From assembly GCA_003833135.1 (NCBI GenBank), contig QZLH01000314.1:2938-66937 (forward strand): a stretch of 64,000 nucleotides of DNA, written 5' to 3'. Below the pieces are notes generated by a model. It saw only the letters and a program-made list of their open reading frames with translations. It ran no database searches and was not told the DNA's origin. The stretch comes from Oehlia diaphana. Its lineage: Eukaryota > Glomeromycota > Glomeromycetes > Glomerales > Glomeraceae. Positions within the stretch are counted from its first letter, which is position 1. Every line of letters starts with the position of its first letter. Both the position numbers and the translations under genes were made by a program. Shown one piece after another: positions 1-11,288 of the stretch.

Positions 1-828
1 TCGCCAAAAATTCACAAAATCAGCACTATTTTTGTAAGAAAAAATCATGTAAATTTAAATGACATTATTAAATAAAGTCATAATTAGCACTTTCTAATAA
101 TATTTAATTCAGCTTTGCAATTGGTTTTGCGATTCGGTTTTATCAGTCAGTTTTGCGGTTAGTTCAGTTTTGGCTGAAAACTGCAGTTTTAAAACTGAAA
201 CTGAACTGAACCGACTGTTGGCATCCCTAATCAATATCTATATTTTTAAGTAATTTATAAAGATTCTTTATTTTTTTATATAATAAAAATTTCAAAAATA
301 ATTTTAAAAGAATTTTTTGCAAATATTTTAATAATGAATTAGAAAAATATTTTTTTGTAGTATTTGTATATGCTTTCAAAAATAGAATGCAATTCCTTTT
401 TCTTTTAATTTTACAATTTTATGAGTTATGTCTAAATAGTTTTAACAATATGTTTGAAAAATTTTTTCAATTAATTTTAATAATATTTTTAAATACTTCA
501 AATATAAAGATAATATTAGAAAATTATATACAAAAAATACTTATATAATTAAGTAAGATACCCAATTAATTGCCATATAAGATGCTATTAAATTATCTAC
601 ATTTGCAATTTAAGAAGAAATTTCAAGAAACAGAGAATAAGTTATATATATAAGATTTGCAATATAATTATCTTTTTTGTTAAAATTGTAAATTTTTTGT
701 GAAACTAAATGAAATGAGATATATATGACTAACTCTGGCTTAAATAAAAAAACTTTAAAGTGAAATTTCTAAAATTTTAGGTAAATAACCCTTTCATTAA
801 GTATAATAAGATCCTGAACAATACTAAT
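1..828. other. Gene-free A+T-rich region with an inverted-repeat patch
   Basis: No exon with credible splice sites or coding composition was seen. Around 120-230 there is a degenerate patch built from CAGTTTTGGC/TGAAAACTG-type words that partly pair with each other (GTTCAGTTTTGGCTG against CAGTTTCAGTTTT), ending in TTGGCATCCCTAA. It looks like part of an interspersed repeat, but no second copy was found here to define its ends. Confidence 0.5.
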
Positions 829-1071
829 TAAGGTTACTTGCCAAAACTTTGGGGTTTAAGCAAGATGGTGTTTTGCCAAAAAGTGAAATTCTGCCAAAAT
901 TATATTAAAATAATATTAAAAAACTGCAAAACTTTGAAGAAAGGTAAAACTGCTGAAACTTATTATAAATGCTAAAACTATCAAAATTCTACCAAAACTA
1001 TAATAAATCTATAGTAAAATTTTGATGAAACTAATTATAGGATTTTGAAGAGGTTTAGACAAGTAACCTTA
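829..1071. mobile_element. hAT-like MITE with 8-bp target-site duplication
   Basis: A 243-bp non-coding element is bounded by perfect 12-bp terminal inverted repeats, TAAGGTTACTTG at 829-840 and CAAGTAACCTTA at 1060-1071. The match extends to 17 of 19 bp. Both sides carry the same 8-bp direct repeat ATACTAAT (821-828 and 1072-1079), a textbook target-site duplication. The interior is made of repeated GCCAAAA/TGCCAAAAC/CTGCCAAAA words and has no ORF. An 8-bp duplication with short TIRs fits a non-autonomous hAT-superfamily element. The family assignment is inference; the TIR and duplication are seen directly. Confidence 0.85.
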
Positions 1072-4000
1072 ATACTAATATAGCTTATATTTGAGTTTGC
1101 TTAGAGTTTATATTAAAAATTTTTAAAAGTTACATATTACAAGAATATTTTTAAAATTTTATTATCCTACATATTCCTATTTTTAACACAACTAGTAATT
1201 CAATTTTAATATATTTATATCATTAGATTTATTTTAATAAAAGGATCTTAATAATAGTAAAATTGCATTTTTATAAAATATATTTTTACTTTAGTATTTA
1301 AAGTTTATTTATGAGTTATATTAGTATATTCAAGTTTTAATGTAATTATACTAATTATTAATTTTGTATTATAATAAATATATATAAACTTTTTTTTATA
1401 TAAATATATAAATTACATGATTTAGTAAAGTAATTAATAAAATATATGATATGTCATATGTAGTTTGCATTTTAAACTTAATGGTAAAAAAAGTTTTTAT
1501 TTTTTAAAAATTTCTATAATATCTAATATCTTTAATAGATATTTATTTATATATAAAAATACTAAATTAATATCATTATCAATAAATATATATTTTATTA
1601 TAATTACACTATTAAATAATTCTAATTTAAAAAAGGTTAACTGTATATTTTAATAATTTTTATGTTACTTTACTTCTTTTTATTAAAATTTAAATAATAT
1701 TATAAATTTATAATTAATTTAACAAAATTATATTACCTTTTTAGTTTTAAATAAAATATCACTTATTTATAATATAGGTTACTTCTAAATTTAAAGTAAA
1801 AATTATATATAAAATTCTTTGCAGTATTTAGCATTATGAAGTTTAATCAAATGAAATCTTATATTTACCAAATAGTAGTATTTAATAAGTATTAAAATTT
1901 TACATTTATTAAATAATAAAAAATTAATATTTAAATATTGCAATATTTTATTATTTATCAAGTATTTAATTATTTAAGCATTTTTTTTAATACTTTAATT
2001 TAACACTTATAGGTATTTTTTTAACACATCTTGTATTATTTAATAATGTTTGATAAACATTATGATGAGATTCTTTTATATTAAATAAAATTTTATTTTA
2101 TATTATAATTTAAAAAGTTAAAAAATAAAATTATTATTATTAAAATGAATTTTAATACTATTGTATATAATACTAGAAAACTAAAATTATATTCAAATAT
2201 TTATTGTATATTTTAGGATTTACTAGAATTTTGTTTATTTATAAGATAGGTTATTCTCAGACTTAAGGTAAAAATTGTATATGAAATTTTTGCAAATTCT
2301 ATTATAAAAAAAAAAATTATATTACATTATTATGATTTTTTCCCTTTTTAACTAATTAACCAATAGAATTTAAAAATAAAGTAAAGTAAAAATTATTAGT
2401 AAAGAGCTAATTTCTATAATGATTTTTATTATAAATAAGCAGTAAATTTACTGTATATTATAGATATCAATATTTCAAGTATTTTGCAAATTTTAAAAAT
2501 CAGTTAATGCTATATTTAAAGTTGTTTACTAAAATTAATTTTAATCTTTTAATATATATAAAATTGTAGAAATTATATTAAATTATATATAAAATTCTGT
2601 AAGAATTCTAAAACTGTATTAAAATTATATAGTGAAAATACTGAAATTAATTTCTACAATTTCTATATTTTTACAAATTTTAAATATAATTTTAATATAA
2701 TTTCTACATTCTTAAGTTTTCAAATATAAAATAATATAATTCTACATTTTTACTAGTTTTTGAATATAATTTTAATATAATTTTTATTTCTATATTTTTA
2801 TAATTGCTGAAATTAATTTAATTTTAACAGGCAACTTGAGGGTATACAAAATTTTTTAAAAACTTATAATATATTTAAAAAATATTTACATATATTATCT
2901 ATATTAAAATTAAATTGTTTAAATTGTAAAATCAAAAGAAAATGGAGATTTTTTTCAGAAAAAAAAATATTATATAAAGCTTGCATTATATAGTAATATA
3001 GATTTATTGTATTTATCTTATTAAAAGGAATTAAATAATAATAATATTGAAATTGTTCAGATATTAAGTTTAGATATTCTTTAATAATATCTTTTATTTG
3101 GTTATAATTTTTAGCTTATTAGCATTTTATTAAGATGATTCAAATAGCAGTAATTATATGATATGATTCTGATGCTATTAATCAAATTATAGTAATTTAA
3201 TTCTTTTAAATTTTTGTTATACAAGTTGTAAAATTTATGCAATAATTGGTTTAAATAAATTCTGAAATAATTGAAATATAGAAATTTGTTTAATTATTTA
3301 AATTATATTAGACTATTGGTTAGCAAACAGTGATATGTAGAAATTTTTTGTAAACAATATGATATTATTTATTATATTTAATTATATTCTTTAATATCAT
3401 TTTCTAAATCTTATGTTTTTTAAGTGGTGTTACCATTACAAGTAACTTATGCACCGGTAAAATTTTTTTGTTACGGTAATTTTACAATCCTATCAGATTT
3501 GATTTTACTTTCACATGACTTTTTGGTCGTTGACCTTTTCGATAATTTTGATTATTTCAACCATTTCGTTTAATTCTGTTTTCATGTATTTTTGAGAAAG
3601 TAATTTTATCAGAATAAAATTGAGATACGTTTCTTATTTTAACCATTTTATTTTGCATAACTTTTACTAAAACTGCATGATTTTTCATCGATATTTCTTT
3701 TCCACAAACCATGAAAAAGTTTCTATCAAAGATCGCATAATATAAAATCGAATGAGACGTGTTAGAGGTAGCAATTATTTTATCTACATTAATTATTGGA
3801 ATCTATTACCTACTTTATTAAGTGATCCTTTATCTGCATTAATGTTTGATATACAGTATTTAATAAGGGAATTAATTATTTAGACATAACGATATATTTA
3901 AAGCCTTACAATTATCTTCCTGCATTGAGTTTCAGAAGAAATTATCTTTCACAAATATTTTTTTTTTTTTGTTTTTTATTGAACATTTAATATTATTAAT

Positions 4001-4571
4001 TTATAAAATTGATACCGTAAGAGTTTGTCACAATGGCGTAGTACTTTTCGTTGTAACTCAATGAGTTAAAGTATCATCGGAGTTTCCGATCACGCCGCAG
4101 GCCGCAGATTGCGTAGTTTATTTTTGAAGCGCAATTTCTAATTGTTTATTCGGAAAGATTCGGAATACGTCATTTGTAAAAAGTAAATTTAGCCAAAAGA
4201 TAACGGAAATCGGTTAAATTTTTAAATTTTTTATATGGGAAATATTAACTCCGAGGATTTTCTGATTTTCCATGGAAAAAAAATCGGAAATTAAGTGCAT
4301 TCGCCTTGGATAAATTACTGCGTAAGTGGGTCGGTTGAATTCACTGCCGGAATAAACATATTAATTATAATATAATAATGACCCGGGTAATCAATTACGG
4401 AGTTTTTTTTTTTTTGAATGAAATAATTTTTACATACCATAATATAAATAAAAAAAGAATATATATAACAGATGTGGATTAAATATTTCAGCAGAATTTT
4501 ACCCTTTTTTTTTTTGTTTTTAGATAAAATATTTTTTTTTTTTTTTTTTGAAAAAATTAGCATTATAAAAA
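1072..4571. other. Gene-free A+T-rich region, diverged repeats
   Basis: No gene was found. Two diverged copies of a ~60-bp segment are visible at about 1765-1825 and 2235-2300 (both contain TTATTTATAA.ATAGGTTA and then GTAAAAATT.TATAT.AAATT.TTTGCA). 2640-2830 is a loose tandem array of TTTTAATATAATTTCTA-like words. 4020-4330 is less A+T-rich and probably holds the promoter and 5' UTR of the kinase gene that begins at 4572; poly-T tracts run up to the start codon. Confidence 0.45.
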
Positions 4572-6126
4572 ATGGCTTTCGATACAATCAGTTTTAATCC
4601 CCAAGATAAATATCAAGAACCAACAAAATTATCGACTGAAGCGATAATATGTACCGATGAAAATAATTTATCAAACAAATGGATAGAAAATGATCAATAT
4701 TCAACACCACCTTCACCTTTATTACACAATAACCCTTTAAATCGGCATGAAAAAGAAAGTAGGTTAAGTTGGATGGGAACATCATCCTATAAAGCACTTT
4801 CATCTTCCATGCCAAATTTAATTAAAGATAAAAATTCAACAATAAAATCGCAGCCCAACAGAGCTTTATCAATGCAAATTATTTATGAAAATTATAATGA
4901 TACAATGTCACAATTAAATGTTTCGGATCAGTCTTACCCTCTAACTCCACAACTTAGCTCGGGAATTTCACTTACAACCACCACAGAATCTTCTACATCA
5001 TCTTCTCCTACACCGCCACCACAATTTATTTTCGAAAAGCCTTCTTATAAATCATCAAAGAAAAAAACAAATTTCTTTCGTGAATTAAAAATGGCATTTA
5101 AATCCCCATCACATAAAAAATCGAGGTCCACGTCTAATCTTTCATATTATAATTACAAACATGTAGAATTTAATAAATATGGTAAATGGAGCAGAGAACT
5201 TGGATCAGGTGTAGGGGGAACTGTACGATTAATAAATCGAAAATCTGATAATAAACCTTTTGCTGTAAAACAATTTCGTAAACGTTTTCCGTATGAATCG
5301 GAAAAATCTTGGCTAAAAACTATTACCGCAGAATTTTGTATAGGGTCGGTTTTAAATCATGAAAATATTATTGAAACCATAGATATTATTCAAGAAAATG
5401 GACAATTATATGAAATAATGGAATTTGCTCCTTATGATTTATTTGAAATTGTGATGTCTAAAAAAATGTCACAAAATGAAATTTTTTGTTGTTTTAAACA
5501 AATCGTAATGGGTGTAAATTATTTGCATAGTATGGGAATCGCCCACAGAGATTTAAAATTAGATAATTGTGTTTTAAATGAATTCGGCATTGTAAAATTA
5601 ATTGATTTTGGTTGTTCTACCGTCTTTAAATATCCATTTGATAATAAAATCATGCTCTCTTCAGGTAAAGTATCAACAAATGTAATCATCATTATTTCGA
5701 TTAATTATTAATTTTTTACTGATAAAAAATTCTTCTTATTTGTATTGTTTAGGTCCTTGTGGTTCGGATCCATATATTTGTCCAGAATCATACACTCAGT
5801 CTTCTTACGATGTAAGATCAGCAGATATATGGGCAATAGGAATTATCTTTGTATGTATGGTTATAGGGAGATTTCCTTGGTTGATTGCTAGAGTAAGCGA
5901 AGACGCTTCATATAAAGCATATTTACGTTATCCTGATCGATTAATTAAAAAACTTCCTCCAGAGTCTCGTTCTATTATGAGAAAGATACTTGAAGTTACT
6001 CCGGAGAAACGTGCCACATTAAAAGATATTCTTGAAGATGAATGGTTTAAAAACGTTGAATATTGCACAGTAGCACACAAATCCACCAATCATATACATC
6101 ATTTGATAGACAAAAATAGTAATTAA
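4572..6126 (+). CDS. Ser/Thr protein kinase, HAL4/SAT4 (NPR/HAL) fungal family
   Basis: Two exons, 4572-5664 and 5753-6126, give 488 aa; the 88-nt intron (GTAAAG...TTTAG) splits a Gly codon and joins MLSSG to [12 protein letters not shown]. Residues 1-195 are a Ser/Thr/Pro-rich, probably disordered N-tail. The kinase domain runs from about 200 to 478: GSGVGG loop (211-216), ATP-binding Lys233 (FAVK), helix-C Glu254, HRDLKLDN with catalytic Asp327, DFG Asp345 and the CPES version of the APE motif. The [16 protein letters not shown] stretch and YGKW start resemble yeast Hal4/Sat4-Hal5-Npr1 kinases, which regulate plasma-membrane K+ transporters and permeases. All catalytic residues are present, so it should be active. 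The exact orthologue within the family cannot be told from sequence alone. Confidence 0.9.
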
Positions 6127-6644
6127 AAATAGTAATTTAATTTAACGTAGAATGTAATATATAAATATTTTTTATCTGTATAAAAAAAAATTCACAATTT
6201 ATTAAGACATTATTTGACTTTGTAAAATAGAAATCAAAAATCAAATCATTTAGTAGAATTAATAAATAAATGCAATTTTTCGCTAATTACAAAAAAATTA
6301 TTTATTGGATTATTATAATTTTTAACTATCGGAAAAAGTATATATTCAAAGATCAACTAAAATTTTGAAAGGTAACTTAGCACAAAGAAAAATGATGTTA
6401 TACGAATAATTAATTAATAAATATTTTTTCCATGGCAAAAAAATGTATACCGTAGATCTCATTTATGACATTTTCATAAACTAAATTTAGCTTTTAATTT
6501 CCTGGCTAACCTTATTTCGATCTCATACTCCCTAAATCTTGGAAACTAATCTCGATGAGGGTAGATTTGGATTCAATATATAAACATTCCAACCAAAACT
6601 TAATATTTAAATAAATATATTTTTCTTATTTCTTCAACATCCAA
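6127..6644. other. Intergenic, no gene seen
   Basis: 3' flank of the kinase gene and 5' flank of the tRNA. A+T-rich; no coding segment recognised. Confidence 0.5.
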
Positions 6645-6716
6645 GGCTCCATGGTCTAGTAGTATGATTCTCGCTTTGGGTGCGAGAGGTCGTGGGTTCA
6701 ATTCCCGCTGGAGCCC
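6645..6716 (+). tRNA. tRNA-Pro (anticodon TGG)
   Basis: 72 nt fold as a full cloverleaf without an intron. The acceptor stem GGCTCCA (6645-6651) pairs perfectly with TGGAGCC (6709-6715), and the discriminator is C6716. The anticodon stem CTCGC/GCGAG closes loop TTTGGGT, giving anticodon TGG, which reads proline CCA/CCN codons. The T arm contains the B box GGTTCAATTCC (6695-6705), and the A box lies in TGGTCTAGTAG. No 3' CCA is encoded, as expected for a nuclear eukaryotic tRNA gene. Confidence 0.97.
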
Positions 6717-6722
6717 CAATTA

Positions 6723-6745
6723 TTTTTCGACTATTTTTTTTTTTC
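6723..6745 (+). terminator. RNA polymerase III oligo-T terminator of tRNA-Pro
   Basis: A T5 run (6723-6727) lies 7 nt after the tRNA 3' end, followed by a T12 run (6734-6745). Runs of four or more T on the coding strand are the standard Pol III stop signal. Confidence 0.75.
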
Positions 6746-6985
6746 CTTTATATTTAATTTTTGTTATACACAAACTTAATTTTTATTTTTTTAAAGAATA
6801 AATTAATTTAAAGCCTTATAAAATTATTTTATTTATACTGTATTAAAAAAAAAATAAATATAATTTTAATAAATAATTTTATTATACTATAAATTTGAAA
6901 GATAACTTTTTTTAACAATTACAGGTATTTTATCATTAATATCACTTATTGGTAAGATGAGTGGTCTGAAAAGTCAAACCAATTA

Positions 6986-7183
6986 TAGTCAGACCTCCAT
7001 AATTGCACACCTCTTGGGACCATAGGCATAATTTTCAAAATAGTGTATTTAGAGAGGGTGTGCATTTATAGAGATAAAATAATTAGAGATCATATAAGCT
7101 TGGGCCGAACCAGGAAGGTGCATTTAGAGAGGGTATACATAGTGAGTGCAATTATGGAGAGTGCAATTATAGAAGTCTGACTG
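6986..7183. mobile_element. Tigger/pogo-like MITE with TA duplication
   Basis: A 198-bp element with 23-bp terminal inverted repeats at 6986-7008 and 7161-7183; 20 of 23 bases match when one is reverse-complemented (core AGTCAGAC..TC.ATAATTGCAC). TA dinucleotides flank both ends (6984-6985 and 7184-7185). TIRs beginning CAG, with a TA duplication, are typical of pogo/Tigger members of the Tc1/mariner superfamily. The interior has internal copies of GTGCAATTATGGAGA and GCATTTAGAGAGGGT but no ORF, so it is non-autonomous. Superfamily call is inference. Confidence 0.8.
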
Positions 7184-7370
7184 TACTGGTATATCGTTAA
7201 CGACCAATTTGATTGTAAGCATTTCGATATATGGCTTCATCAAAGCCGTCAGAATATTTTGATAAACGAGAAAAAAAAGTTTTCTTTTGATTAGGAATCC
7301 GATGTATTTCGAAACAAAAATTTTTTTTTTTACTTGATTATAGATAGTACTGGTTCTAATTCCTTCTTTA

Positions 7371-8581
7371 TTAAATACTTAATAAAGTTAATAACAAAGG
7401 ATTATTTGTAATTTGAATAAAAAATATTTGAGCCAACACTTTCAATCCTAATCCAAAAATTAATATCAACAAAGTTTTGAAATATCCAACATTCAAAAAT
7501 ACTATAAATTGGATTAAATTTTTTCTTTTTTTAGAATAAAAAAATATTAAATTTCAAAAAAAAAAAAATTTAAGAAATAATTAATTACCTGCAAGTGCTT
7601 CCACATTAGAAGTTAATACTACGATATTTATAAGCCAAGAATATTCCAATCCATTATAATCCCAAATCACCATTAATATCAATAAAATTTTTCCAAAACT
7701 TGATATTATTAATGCTATTGCAATATAATTATATCTAAAATGTAATTAATATATATTATTATTTCATGCTCTCTCGTATCTGTTGTATTATTTAACAACT
7801 TACTTTATAATAGCGTATTTATCTCCGATATAAAAACTTACGGCCAATCTTACACCAAACTGAAAAACAACAAATTCTATAAAATGAAGTAAAAAGTTAA
7901 AAATATTTAATGCTAACAATTATAAATAATTTTTTTTTTACCTACCTATAACACACAAAAATAAAATATATAAGTATTGGAGAAAAACTGGTTGCTCAAT
8001 AAATGGGATGTTTGAAGCTGTATAATATTTTTCTAATCTAAACCATTTTATATCTTTTAAAAAAATATGTAATATAATAATAATAAATGATTGATTATAT
8101 AAACAAAATAATAAAACATCTAGTTTTAGATAAATTTCAAAGGATACAAACGTCAAAAAGTATAAGAAGAATGCCTAGTTTAAATACATTGGGCTATAAA
8201 AAAAAGAATGATTGATTGATCTTTTTTATTACCTTTTATAAAAGAAATTGAGAAAAATTTTTTTTTACTGACATCTATGCCATGATCTCGATATTCTAAT
8301 CGATTAAATAATAAATGTCGATATACTTGAGGTTTATGTAGTAACATATCTATAAAAATTATAACAAAATCATGTTCAACATATTTATCCGCAAATTTTT
8401 TGCATTTCTCCTAAATGAATAATCCAAATTGAAAACTTAGAGAAAAAGATTGCGAAGATAAAAAATAAAAAAAAAAATTTACACAAGGTGTGAGTCTTAT
8501 ATTTCCTTTACTATATTCGGTATATAAATTCGTTACAGGAGCTCCACATTCAACACAAGTTGGCATATTTGCATATGGCAT
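7371..8581 (-). CDS. ARV1: ARV1-family ER lipid/sterol homeostasis protein
   Basis: Seven exons (in transcript order 8483-8581, 8233-8410, 8148-8174, 7946-8053, 7804-7876, 7589-7734, 7371-7501) join in phase to 253 aa. ARV1 is an ER membrane protein needed for sterol distribution and GPI-anchor synthesis. The N-terminus has the ARV1 homology domain: CVEC at residues 9-12 and, across the first splice, CEKC, a zinc ribbon, followed by FADKYVEHDFVIIFIDMLLH and YRHLLFNRLEYRDHG. Then come hydrophobic segments, starting GILLILFDVYIKW. The third exon is only 27 nt; including it and skipping an internal 94-nt intron restores the family motif LFDVY, which supports the model. Start chosen at the ATG giving MPYANMPTCVEC. 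It is divergent from the ER J-protein gene. Confidence 0.93.
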
Positions 8582-8823
8582 ATCATAAAGAAAAGAGTTT
8601 AACGATCGAATAATTTATACATGAAATGATCGCCGATCATTCTTAGATCATGCGTTGTCGCGTTGTTAATTGCCACGTTTTTCTATTGGGCGACTTTGTG
8701 TAACCATAACAATCTGACCAATTAAATCTGAACAACACATTGAATTTCCAATTTAAAAACTCGAAGTTCCTTTCCGCATCAGAATAACTTCTTCTTTAAT
8801 ATCTATCATATCTATCATAAAAA
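8582..8823. promoter_or_regulatory. Bidirectional promoter between ARV1 and ER J-protein genes
   Basis: A 242-bp spacer separates two divergent start codons, both of ER proteins. It is less A+T-rich than most spacers and contains CCACGT at 8673-8678 (ACGTGG on the other strand, the core bound by Hac1/XBP1-type bZIP factors) and ATTGG at 8685-8689 (an inverted CCAAT box). Spacing between them is 6 nt, so this is not a canonical ERSE. The motifs are seen; their use in the unfolded-protein response is inference. Confidence 0.5.
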
Positions 8824-10441
8824 ATGCAATTATCATCACTTTCATTTTGGTGGTTATTATTATTATTATCGGTAGATTATATATATGGTGGGGCTGATTA
8901 TTATTCAATTTTGGGAGTTTCGCAGTCAGCAAGTTCAAGAGAAATTAAGAAAAAATATAAACTATTATCAAAAAAATATCATCCGGATAAAAATCCCGGT
9001 GATAAAGAAGCTGAACAAAAATTTGTCCAATTAGCCGAAGGTATAATAAACTAAATTTTTATTATAAATGATTTTTTTTAATAAAATCAAATTTATTGAA
9101 TTAATGGTTAATTTTATTTGATTCATCATAATAGCTTATGAAGTTTTATCAGATGATAAAAAACGACAGATTTATGACAAGTATGGGGAAGAAGGATTAA
9201 AACAACAGAGTCAAGGAGGTTTTCACAATCCATTTGATATATTTGCTTCTTTCTTTGGTGGAAATCATTTTGGTGAGAAAAAATGTATATTTATTTATTT
9301 TATCTCTTAAAGTTCATTTTAATTAATTACGGTTTGATTCAACTTAGGTCATCAATCACAATCTGAAAGACAAGGTCCAAGTACTGTTATGGAATTGGAA
9401 GTGGAACTAAAAGAATTATATTTAGGAACTCAAGTTGAAGTTGATGTCTCGAAACAAGTTATTTGTGGAAATTGTAGAGGAACAGGTGCAAAGAGAGCAG
9501 AAGACGTTATAACATGTAATGCTTGTGGTGGGCGTGGAATGAAAGTAGTCAAACAACAACTTGGACCTGGAATTTTTCAACAATTTCATTCTACGTAAGT
9601 AAAAAACTCATTCTTTCTTTTAAAGAAAGTATTATTAAAATTTAACTTAATTTATGTGTTTATGGTTCACAGATGTGATTCATGTGGTGGTAAAGGTAAA
9701 ATTATAAAATCGAAATGTCCGGTTTGTAATGGAAAGAAAGTTCTACGTGGAAATGAACAATTAACAATAATAGTTGAGAAAGGACAAGTTGATGATGGGA
9801 CAATTGTGAGTAACTAAAATTATTATATAAAATTGTTTCTTTTTTTGCCAATATAACTAAATTTAAACTGTTTAGGTATTTGAGAAAGAAGGTGATGAAT
9901 CGCCCGAAATAATTCCTGGTGATATCATATTTAAAGTAAAGACAATACCACATTCAGTATTTGAAAGAAAAGGAAATAATTTATACGCAGAACAAACAAT
10001 ATCATTAATAGATGTAAGCATTGAGAATTAATTTTAGTTTAATTTGGATTGTATGTTAATTGAAATGTTAAATTTTTAGGCACTTACTGGATTCGAAAAG
10101 AATATTACGCATCTTGATGGTAGAAATGTTTTGCTAAAAAGAGACGAAGTAACGCAACCAGGATTTGTTCAAACTATCAAGAATGAAGGTATGCCACATT
10201 TTAGATCGACAACCAATGGTGACTTATATATACAGTACACTGTTGTATTCCCTTCCATAATAGATGATTCTACCAAACAAGGTAAGGATAACTTAACGTC
10301 TAACTAAGAAACCTTTTTGATTTTACAATTCTAATTTTATTTTTAAAAAAAAAATCAGGGCTAAAGGATCTATTCAAACATACAGCCACAAGTACTAAAA
10401 GTAGTACTACAAGTAGTACGCATGTCAAAGAAGACTTATAA
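8824..10441 (+). CDS. ER-lumenal DnaJ/Hsp40, SCJ1/DNAJB11-like, with KEDL tail
   Basis: Seven exons (8824-9040, 9135-9272, 9348-9594, 9673-9805, 9876-10013, 10080-10281, 10359-10441) give 385 aa with all phases consistent. Residues 1-22 are a signal peptide; the J domain follows at about 25-90 with HPD at 53-55. A G/F-rich segment (GGFHNPF, FGG) precedes a client-binding region with four zinc motifs: [24 protein letters not shown] and a degenerate CPVCNGKK. The C-terminus is a substrate-binding/dimerisation domain and the last residues are KEDL, an HDEL/KDEL-like ER retrieval signal. It should act as an Hsp70 (Kar2/BiP) co-chaperone in ER folding and degradation. It shares a promoter region with ARV1. 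A type I DnaJ layout with ER signals points to Scj1 rather than Ydj1. Confidence 0.95.
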
Positions 10442-10681
10442 TATCAAAGATAATCAATAGAAAATTATTTAAAATAGAGTATTAATACATATTATATATG
10501 CATTATTTGGTCCTTTATAATTTTACCACAACTTCAATTTCATTGTACCATTCCATGATATCATAACAAGCAAATCAATCCATTCATCTTATGTAACTTG
10601 CAGAATTTAAAATGTACTCCTAGAAATTAATATAGTTTAATTCTTAATATCGAACAAAAAGAATGAAGTCCCAAATCCCTA

Positions 10682-10783
10682 GTTATTAGGCACGAAGTAT
10701 TCAATATGGAGGCAATGATTGGCTGTCATTGTGCCACGCAGTGGAACAATCATTTAATATCCATCGTAATATTGCCTAATAAC
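10682..10783. mobile_element. Short foldback/MITE, 11-bp perfect TIR
   Basis: 102 bp bounded by GTTATTAGGCA (10682-10692) and its exact reverse complement TGCCTAATAAC (10773-10783). Inner arms also pair (GGCAATGA with TCATTGTGCC; TGATTG with CAATCA), so the whole segment can form a hairpin. No clear target-site duplication was found. No coding content. Confidence 0.6.
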
Positions 10784-10787
10784 GGTC

Positions 10788-10937
10788 ATATCCTTGGTAG
10801 CCTTACGTGATCATGATAAATTAATCAATTTTGTCCATATTTGGCATGCTACATCATTTATTGCTGAATTTCGGCAATAAATGACGTAACATGCCGGGTA
10901 TGCCGAGCAAAATTATTGGCATCATGATACCGGATAT
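10788..10937. mobile_element. 150-bp hairpin (foldback) element
   Basis: The outer ends ATATCC(TT)GGTA and TACCGGATAT are inverted, as are ATCATGAT blocks just inside. The centre is a 22-bp stem with two mismatches (GGCATGCTACATCATTTATT against its partner GCAATAAATGACGTAACATG) around a 9-nt loop. It lies 4 bp from the previous foldback. It is non-coding and probably a MITE-like insertion; no target-site duplication is certain. Confidence 0.6.
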
Positions 10938-11288
10938 AAAATTTATTATCCAAATCTCTATATAACATATTATTTAAGGTTGCCCAAAAAAATTGTTAGT
11001 AAAATGTTAGAGATTAACATTGTTTTATTAATTTTAAATTTATACAGTAATGGCCGTTTTGCCATTCACTAAATAACAGTCACCATTAGTTTAAACTAAA
11101 CAACAGCCAGATCAAATGCGTATTTTAATAACACGATCAATTCAAAATTTAATAAAAAAATAACTTAGATTTATTTAATAAAAATTTAGTTTACATTCGC
11201 CACAAATAAAATTTACGTAAATACAGACTCATAAACTCATTGGACCCTGACCCTGCCATGATCACCGAGTAATTGATTGTACTTCACT

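Larger units (their letters stand above)
10442..11288. other. Intergenic with two hairpin elements
   Basis: Apart from the two foldback elements listed separately (10682-10783 and 10788-10937), no gene is visible. The ends of two convergent genes (ER J protein and Tyr/Pro-rich protein) face each other here. Confidence 0.5.

Noticed and set aside
4315..4815. Minus-strand frames overlapping the HAL4-like kinase start
   Set aside because: Antisense of the kinase coding exon and its 5' flank; no splice or family support.
8673..8689. ERSE (CCAAT-N9-CCACG)
   Set aside because: CCACG and ATTGG are present but orientation and spacing do not match the consensus; kept only as separate motifs.
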